Shown: one piece after another, positions 57,601 through 64,000 of the stretch
Layout of the letters: the number at the start of each line of letters is the position of its first letter
Numbering within the stretch: position 1 is the stretch's first letter
DNA from: Eucalyptus grandis
Lineage: Eukaryota > Streptophyta > Magnoliopsida > Myrtales > Myrtaceae
Assembly: GCF_016545825.1 (NCBI RefSeq)
Contig: NC_052621.1
Coordinates: 7,216,199 to 7,280,198, forward strand
Reading direction: 5' to 3'
DNA: 64,000 bases
Notes under the pieces: model-generated
The model's input: the letters and a program-made list of their open reading frames with translations, nothing else
Told to the model about the DNA's origin: nothing
Databases searched by the model: none
Program-made: the position numbers and the translations under genes

Positions 57601-59156
57601 ATGGCTAGCTTGAGAATGGCAGAATGGGAATTGTTAGAATCTGTAGCAAACTCAGAGTTTAAATTGGAAATGAATTGTCTTACTGGCATGCTTAGTGCAT
57701 TAAGGATTGAGCCAGAGATTATCCAGAAAATCAAAATCCTGCAAGAATCTGACCCAGAGATTTTGAAAGTGAAAGATGCTGTATCTTTAGGGAAAAGATC
57801 AGAATTTTAAATCTCTGATGATGGAATAGTAAGATGTCAAGGACGACTTTGTGTTCCCGACAATGAAGAATTGAGGAAGGAAATTCTGTCGGAGGCACAT
57901 AAGAGTAATTATAGTATCCACCCAGGTAGTACAAAGATGTACAGGAATTTGCGTAAGCAATTTTGGTGGAATGGTATGAAGGCAGATACGGCTAAATACG
58001 TATCTCAATGTTTGACGTGCCAGCAAGTAAAAGCGGAGCATCGTAAACCCGCAGGACTCTTGAGACCATTAGACATTCCAGAATGGAAATGGGAACATAT
58101 AACGATGGACTTTGTGCAAGGATTGCCAAGGACATCAAGTAGTCATGACTCAATTTGGGTTATAGTGGATCATTTGACTAAATCGGCACATTTCTTAGCG
58201 ATTCGCATGGACTACCCAATGGATAAGTATGCGGACATGTATGTAAGTCAAGTGGTATGCTTACATGGTGTTCCAGTGACCATTACTTCAGATCGGGATT
58301 TGAGGTTTACTTCGAATTTTTGGAGAAGTCTTCAAATTGCATTAGGAACTAAGCTTCAGCTTTAGTACTTTTCATCCCTGCATGATGGTCAATCGAAAGA
58401 GTAATCCAGATAGTGGAGGATATGTTAAGGGCTTGTGTAATCGATTTCAAAGGAAATTGGGATGAAAGATTGCATTTGGTAGAGTTTGCCTATAATAATA
58501 GCTTTCATAAAAGTATAGGCATGGCTCCTTATGAAGCATTATATGGAAGGAGATGTAGGACTCCTGTCTGTTGGAGTGAAGTAGGTGAAAGGAAGTTGAC
58601 AGACTGAAATGGTACAAGTTACCACTGAGGCTGTTGAAATTATCAGAGAAAGACTTAGAACAGCTCAGAGTAGACAGAAAGGCTACGCAGATAGGCGTAG
58701 AAGGCCTTTGGAATTTAGTGTAGGAGACCATGTATTCCTTAAGGTATCTCCAATGAAAGGAATATCTCGATTCGGGATGAAGGGTAAGTTAAGCCCTAGA
58801 TTTGTTGGACCTTTTGAAATTCTCGAAAGGATAGGGGATGTAGCTTATCGTTTAGCGTTACCTCCTAAGTTAGAAAATCTGCACGATGTGTTTCATGTAT
58901 CGATGTTGAGGAAGTACCAGCCGGATCCTGGTCACACACTCGATCATGAAGCCATCAAAATGGATGAGAAAGTAAGGTACATTGAAGAGCCTGTGCAGAT
59001 ATTGGACCGAAAAGAGCAAATTCTTAGGACCAAGAAGATCCCATTGGTTAAGGTGTTATGGCGACATCATGATATGGAGGAAGCCACATGGGAAAGTGAG
59101 GATCAGATGAAGGAAAAGTACCCCTATTTGTTTCAAGAAGGCGCGAGTGGTGTTTG
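57601..59156 (+). pseudogene. gypsy integrase with chromodomain-like end, remnant
   Basis: Linker, TAA at 57808, then a HHCC zinc region (SIHPGSTKMYRNLRKQFWW ... CLTCQQVKAEH), then the core with ITMDFVQGLPRT, IWVIVDHLTKSAHF and ITSDRDLRFTSNFW. A TAG at 58363 and a shift before 58413 remove the segment that should carry the third acidic residue. The frame 58413-58607 (WDERLHLVEFAYNNSFHKS, YGRRCRTPVCW) then shifts near 58600 to the last frame, with GKLSPRFVGPFEILERIG and a C-terminal KVLWRHHDMEEATWES, a chromodomain-like module. Ends at 59157. Confidence 0.9.
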
Positions 59157-59178
59157 AATTTCGAGGACGAAATTCTCT

Positions 59179-59192
59179 AAGGAGGGGAGAAT
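59179..59192 (+). other. Polypurine tract
   Basis: AAGGAGGGGAGAAT immediately before the TG of the 3' LTR, the plus-strand priming site expected for this element. Confidence 0.9.
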
Positions 59193-59749
59193 TGTGGCAT
59201 CCCAAAATTCAAAGTCAAGCCATAAGGTGTGTTAAAGTTTCTAATTAGGTGAAAAAAATTTCCATGGCTTATGCTTTAGCCATTAGTCTTTTAATTAGAT
59301 GAATTGTGCATATGATTGTGAAAATTTAAATTTGATAGATTAATAATTTATGCTTGGCCATGTACTTTATAAAGTAAATTTCAATAAACAAAATGCCACA
59401 AGACTTTGGCCAAGATGAAAATTGAAATTTAAAAATATTTATAGAAGAAATTCAAAAAAAGAAGAAGGAAAAAGGTCAATTTTTAGGATGGGCCTTAGGC
59501 CCATTAGCCTAAGTTTAGTGGGCCAAGTTGGCCGGCCCAATAGAGGCCCAAGAGGGAGTGGTCGACCGGCCACATGGAAGCCCAACTCCAAGGCCCATGA
59601 TGCATGCAAGCCCATAAGACAAGTGGCACAAAGAAGGGCATGCATTGGCCAATTGAAAGGCAATCTCATGATTGCAAATGATGAGCTTTAGGGGGGTATA
59701 AAAAGGGAAGAGAGAGAGAGGGTGGCCGGATTTCTCATTTGCTCACCCA

Positions 59750-59825
<76 letters not shown>

Positions 59826-62711
59826 GTGCGAGAGAGGGGGAGCGGCCGAGAGAGAGGAGGAGGAACCGCCGTGTTCGCCGCCGTGTGCCGCCGATTCGTG
59901 TAGTCTAGAGGCAAGTGGGAGTCCTCTAGCTTCTCTTGCATGCTTGTATGTTGTTTGCATGTTGAATCTTTGAATGTTTAAGTGAGAAAAACCGAAGCAT
60001 GGATGATGTATGTTGAATGGTATGGCTGTTTGTGTTCGGACCGTGTGAGTCAGAAACTTGTTTGAGCTTGCATGTATGTTTAGAGTTCGATTTTGGCTTC
60101 TATTTCTTCATAAGAGTTGTAGCTAACATCTTGAACTACAACATACTGAAATTTCATAGAAAATGATGGATATTTGATGGGTTAAAGTCTTATTCTACGT
60201 AGACCTCAGATCTGGAGAGTTTTTACTGACCTCTTGCTGAATTCGTGGTTGCATGTTGGTTTGTGTTGAGAATCTCACTTCAATTTCTTCATGGAAGTTG
60301 TAGGCGACATCTTAAAATACAATATAATCAAATTTGAAGTGAAATGAACAAGTATAGCCTAGTAAATCATCTAGATCTTGAAGACGATGATTCTGGTGAT
60401 GTATTCCGAGACACCCGAGTATTCATGGACATAGATGATGACTATAATCTGGTTATTTGACCTATATCTCTTCATTAAACTTGTATAGGATACCTTGATG
60501 TATAACATATCCAAATTTCAGAGGAAACTAAATAGAATAGGTATGTGGAATCTCAATATTTCGGAGATGTGTACACTGGACGATGCGGTAATAGATCCAG
60601 AAGCTTCGTGAGATTGTATAAAATAATCTAAAAAGAATCTGGTTTGGAGTTCTTCATAAAAGTTGTACGAAAATGTCTTGGCTATAATTATGTAAAATTT
60701 CATAATTTGTGGAGGTCATATGGATATTTTAATCGAATTTCTTCGGAAACCGTGCATTCTGGTTTCATCTGAAAATTATATGATGTTTTGTGAAAATTGA
60801 GAAATTGTGTGAAATGCTATTTGGCCATGTATTTTGTATGAAATTATCATCCTATTGGCTTGTTTAATACTTGCTGTAATTTTTATAATTTTGGGAATTT
60901 GTTGATATTAAATTTATGGAAATGGCAAAAGTTGGAATTTAAATAAATAAATAAATAAATAAAAGAAAAATAAAATAAAATAGATTATTTTATTGACCAT
61001 AAATTCCATTAAATTTATCTTGTTGCATGTATGATAAAGTCTTGGTATATGTATGGCATTGAATGGAGATGCATATGATAAAGTCTTGGTATATGTATGA
61101 ATTGTGATGCATGTGTGAATCCTATGCCAAGTATGACTTGTTTGATGTCACGCCATATGCCATGTTAAATTGAGATCAAAATAATGGTAAATGTGGATAA
61201 TGATAAGTGAGGAAGTGGTTGTGGTGGAGGATGAGGCCGGAATGTATAGAGATGCATTGCCGGATTTCCCTGGGAGATTCAGGATGCCCGGAACGTGGGG
61301 GTGCCGGAAGCCCTGTCGGAGGTTTTTGCCCGAAGGGAATGCCTCGCGATGCCAGGATTTGGGGTGCGGGATGCCCGGCCAGGGAGTGTAAATGCCGGAA
61401 GCCCTGTCGGAGGTTTCTACCCGAAGGGAATGCCTCGTGATGCCAGTTGGGATGCGAGATGCCCGGAATGTGGGGGGCCAGATGCCCGGTGGCCTGGGAG
61501 GCTGAATGCCGGAAGCCTCGAAGGTCTTTGCCCGAGGGGATGATGAAATTGATGATTTGAGGAATGGGTGATGTGGTGATCAAATTGAAAGCTAAAAGTG
61601 GAAATTAAATCATGATATGATATGCATGATGATATGCAAGATGATGATGATGATGATGATGATGATGATATGTGATGTGAAATAATGATGATCACTCATG
61701 ATATGAGATGCATGATGTTATGCATAATGATGATAATAATGATGATATATGATATGGCATGATAACATGTGTAATGTGATGATGTCATGATGATGATGAC
61801 ATGTATGTTGTGATGATGCCATGATGACGCTGACATGTGCAATGTGATGATGTCATGATGATGATGAAATGTATGATATGATGACGCATGATAGTATGCG
61901 CATGGCTTCAAGGTAAGTAACGCCTGCAATGCATGTATGATTTACCTGATGCATTGAGTTGTTATTGGATTCCTTATTTGCTGAGTGGTTGTACTCACTC
62001 CTTTGGGGACTAACATTTCAGATTAGCAATATGCCGCTTCCTATCGTCACGCGTGGTGCATTTTATGGGTTACTGTCCGACGTCGAGGTAGAGTGTGAGG
62101 AGTTCAGCTGTCCTTCCATACCTGGACTCACCTACATACGTGTGCGCTATTTCGTTTCATACGACATAGGCCTGGTTGGGGGACCTATTGTTCAGGAGTT
62201 TGTCTCTGTCCACGTTCGCCGCGATGGGGGTGATGAGAGGGATGCTGCCATCGCCACCGCCTGACGCACCGGACTGGGTGTGAGGCCTGTGCGTGACGAG
62301 TAGGGGCTATTTCTTTTTGGATAGATAGCCGACACTTATGATGGGGGTTGTACACGTGAAATGTAGAGGGTTGAGGGTTCTTTTTTTGAGGTTTTAGGCT
62401 GAACATGGCTGAGTCCTAGCTTTTCCTTTTTGATGTACCGACCCAAAAGAAGTCTCATCTTGAAAATATATGTAAGTAAAGTGTCGTGGTTTGTTTATAA
62501 AATTATGGTGATTAGTGGTGTGTATTTGTATCATGGTTGGTAGGGGAAGAGATGGTGATGTTTTAATTTGCTTCCGCTAATGAGTCGCGCTGGGACCGTT
62601 TTGTTTAAAAAAAAAAGTGTCTATGAATTACGACGCTTCTTCAAAGGGAGAAAGGTAATAAGGTGTAACATTGGCACTGGTGGCAACCTGTGAAGGGTTC
62701 GGGGTGTCACA
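59193..62711 (+). repeat. 3' LTR, 3519 bp
   Basis: TGTGGCATCCC to GGGTGTCACA. Compared with the 5' LTR it has a longer pure GA run (59751-59822), an extra roughly 90-100 bp GC-rich unit (61274-61560), and a single unit of the ATG-rich array (61613-61710). The matching open frame is at 61959-62264. Confidence 0.95.
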
Positions 62712-62716
62712 ATGTT

Positions 62717-63200
62717 CAAGTTCTAAATTGAAGATATTTTTATAAAAGACTAACAATCAATATAGAAACAACAAATTAGCATAATCCGTTTTACAACCAC
62801 AATGCAACTACATGATCAATAGTGAGAGCAATGTTCTAATTTGCTGCAATGTTATAATTTATCGCAAGAATTGGAAAATGCAAAACAACCATAACGCAGA
62901 TAGTAAAACGCCGCTATATTGTAGAGAGTAAAACACCTTTGCAAAACAAAACAAAAAAATGGTAATATTACTATGACATACCCAAATACTGTAATGTAGA
63001 GAGTGATACTTACATGAGGAGTCACCATCGCCATCCCTGATGCTGCTCGCTCCACCGTTGAGACGCCGAGATGCCCACAAGACATATCTTTGCACGAACT
63101 CGCAATCATCAAAGAAGAGAACATTATGTCGATGTGTGTCAAACTCGAGCTCTCTGAACTCCAAATAATGAAGAACTGAGGATGCTAACTGACATCGTTT
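62717..63200. other. MULE sub-terminal region with a partial copy of the inner TIR
   Basis: 62717-62990 is AT-rich and would have been the transposase 5' leader before the gypsy insertion. 63000-63150 repeats, in the same direction, the inner TIR piece found at about 63290-63430 (ggagtcaccatcgccatcc, cgaactcgcaatcatcaaagaag, tcaaactcgagctc), diverged. So the right TIR has an internal direct duplication. Confidence 0.6.
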
Positions 63201-63204
63201 TACA

Positions 63205-64000
63205 TAATGCAGAGATTAAAGCACTTTTGCAAAACAAAAAAAATCGTAGCATTACCATGAGATACCAAAATGTTATAATGCAGAGAGCGATACCTGCGTG
63301 AGGAGGAGTCGCCATCTTCTTCGCTAACCCTGTCGTCATCCCCGACGCCAATCGCTTCACCGCTGAGATTTCCAAACTCCCGCAAAGAGGTCTTCACACG
63401 AACTCACAATCGTCAAAGGAAGGAAAGAACACGAACTCACGACGAGCGTCAAACTCGAGGTTGATGAGGACCCAAATCGCAAGAGAACCGCAAATCATCA
63501 AATTTGGGGCTTAAGGTTCGGACGAATTCGATTTAAGACTTACGGTACAGATGAATTCGATTTGGGGCTTAGGGTTCGGACGAGTTCAATTTGGGGCTTA
63601 GGGGATACTCGGAAAGCGAAAGAATACGTAGAGATGGAGAGGGGAGGGAGAACACGACGGTGAAGAAGACGTACAGACGGAGGGGGAGACGATGTTGTGG
63701 TGAAGGAGAAAGGAGGAGACGGCGTCATGGGGAAGGAGAAAGGAGGAGACGGCGTCGTGGGGAAGGAGAAAGGAGGAGACGGCGTCGTGGTGAAGAAGAA
63801 AGGAGGAGACGACGTCGTTCTGCATGCGTGGCTTTTTTTTTAAACTATTCGCAACGGAGGAGAGAGAAACGATTAAAAAAATCCACACGGGGGCCACATC
63901 AGCTTTTTCCGTTAAGAAATTAGACTGCGTCGATTTTAGGACTCGTTCAAAACATTTTGACAAGTTGTAGGACTGAAATGCACTTTTTGCAAGTTTTAGG
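63205..64000 (-). repeat. Right TIR of the MULE (incomplete)
   Basis: Reverse-complementary to 44150-44990. Contains the purine-strand version of the 'gacgccgtctcctcctttc' repeats (63690-63810) and three units of the 29 bp repeat. It is expected to carry the transposase promoter. It stops at the window edge about 51 bp before its predicted end. Confidence 0.85.

Larger units (their letters stand above)
50765..62711 (+). mobile_element. Ty3/gypsy chromovirus (Tekay/Del-like), nearly complete but inactivated
   Basis: LTR 50765-54373, primer site, gag-pol remnants, purine tract, LTR 59193-62711, flanked by a perfect 5 bp duplication ATGTT (50760-50764 and 62712-62716). Total 11,947 bp. Very long LTRs plus a chromodomain-like end after integrase point to the Tekay/Del clade of chromoviruses. 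The coding region has many stops and frameshifts. It lies in the upstream part of the MULE transposase gene, in the opposite orientation. Both LTRs carry length changes in simple repeats as well as substitutions. Confidence 0.95.
44100..64000. mobile_element. Two-gene MULE with long TIRs, split by a gypsy element; right end outside window
   Basis: The left end starts GGGATAAATGTTCCAGAAG. The right end of the window is the inverted copy, reading leftward as CCTAAAACTTGCAAAAAGTG, which matches 44151 onward, so about 51 bp of the right TIR lie beyond 64000. Without the 11,952 bp due to gypsy (element plus one target duplication) the MULE is about 8.0 kb. Gene content: a GRF zinc-finger gene next to the left TIR (plus strand) and a transposase pseudogene read from the right TIR (minus strand), convergent as in MuDR. 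It inserted into or beside the poly-T of the TIR repeat in unit B. The 9 bp target duplication cannot be checked here. Confidence 0.9.

Noticed and set aside
63591..63923. Arg/Gly-rich 110-codon frame
   Set aside because: Made by the repeated ggagacggcgtcgtgg units of the right MULE TIR.
1..64000. tRNA, rRNA or other structural RNA genes
   Set aside because: No cloverleaf with intact A/B boxes and no rRNA core sequence was seen on either strand. A tRNA search program would be needed to exclude them fully.

Overview
The window is nuclear DNA from a flowering plant, most likely a woody eudicot. The evidence is intron-containing DUF247 genes, plant-type Ty3/gypsy chromovirus and Ty1/copia retrotransposons, Mutator-like (MULE) and hAT elements, long AT-rich non-coding DNA and many TIR repeats. 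The repeat style recalls Myrtales genomes, but that is an impression and not proven by the sequence.

The host genes are three intact DUF247 (UPF0481-type) membrane-protein genes, all on the minus strand: G1 (11059-12369), G2 (18621-19916) and G3 (35552-36847). Each has an intronless CDS preceded by a 5' UTR intron of about 780-950 bp, a short non-coding first exon and a TATA box. This promoter/exon-1 module occurs five times. Two copies have no DUF247 gene next to them inside the window: one at 697-1330, whose gene would lie off the left edge, and one at 30167-30340, cut off by a duplication breakpoint.

Layout. 1-4900: repeats and the first promoter module. 4900-10300: a shattered Ty1/copia element on the minus strand (gag, protease, integrase and RT remnants) with TIR elements nested in it. 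11059-13400: G1 and its promoter. 13223-26712 (unit A) and 30167-44099 (unit B) are recent direct duplicates, each carrying the G1 promoter, a 3.3 kb solo LTR, a DUF247 gene (G2 or G3), a copia LTR fragment, an hAT element and a TIR repeat. Later insertions and a deletion distinguish the units: a 987 bp hAT and a MITE-like element only in A, and a 2.26 kb hAT and a promoter deletion only in B. 26712-30166 holds further TIR elements and a block homologous to 2170-3100.

44100 to beyond 64000 is a roughly 8 kb two-gene MULE with long TIRs, a GRF zinc-finger/coiled-coil/TM gene and a multi-exon transposase pseudogene. It is split by an 11.95 kb Ty3/gypsy chromovirus (50765-62711; 3.6 and 3.5 kb LTRs; perfect 5 bp target duplication ATGTT). 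The gypsy element separates the transposase from its own TIR. Gag-pol and the transposase both carry several stops and frameshifts, so both look dead.

The biology most worth following up is the DUF247 cluster: repeated promoter modules, a young tandem duplication, mostly amino-acid-changing differences between G2 and G3, and a small deletion in G3's proximal promoter. All comparisons were made by eye, without alignment software.
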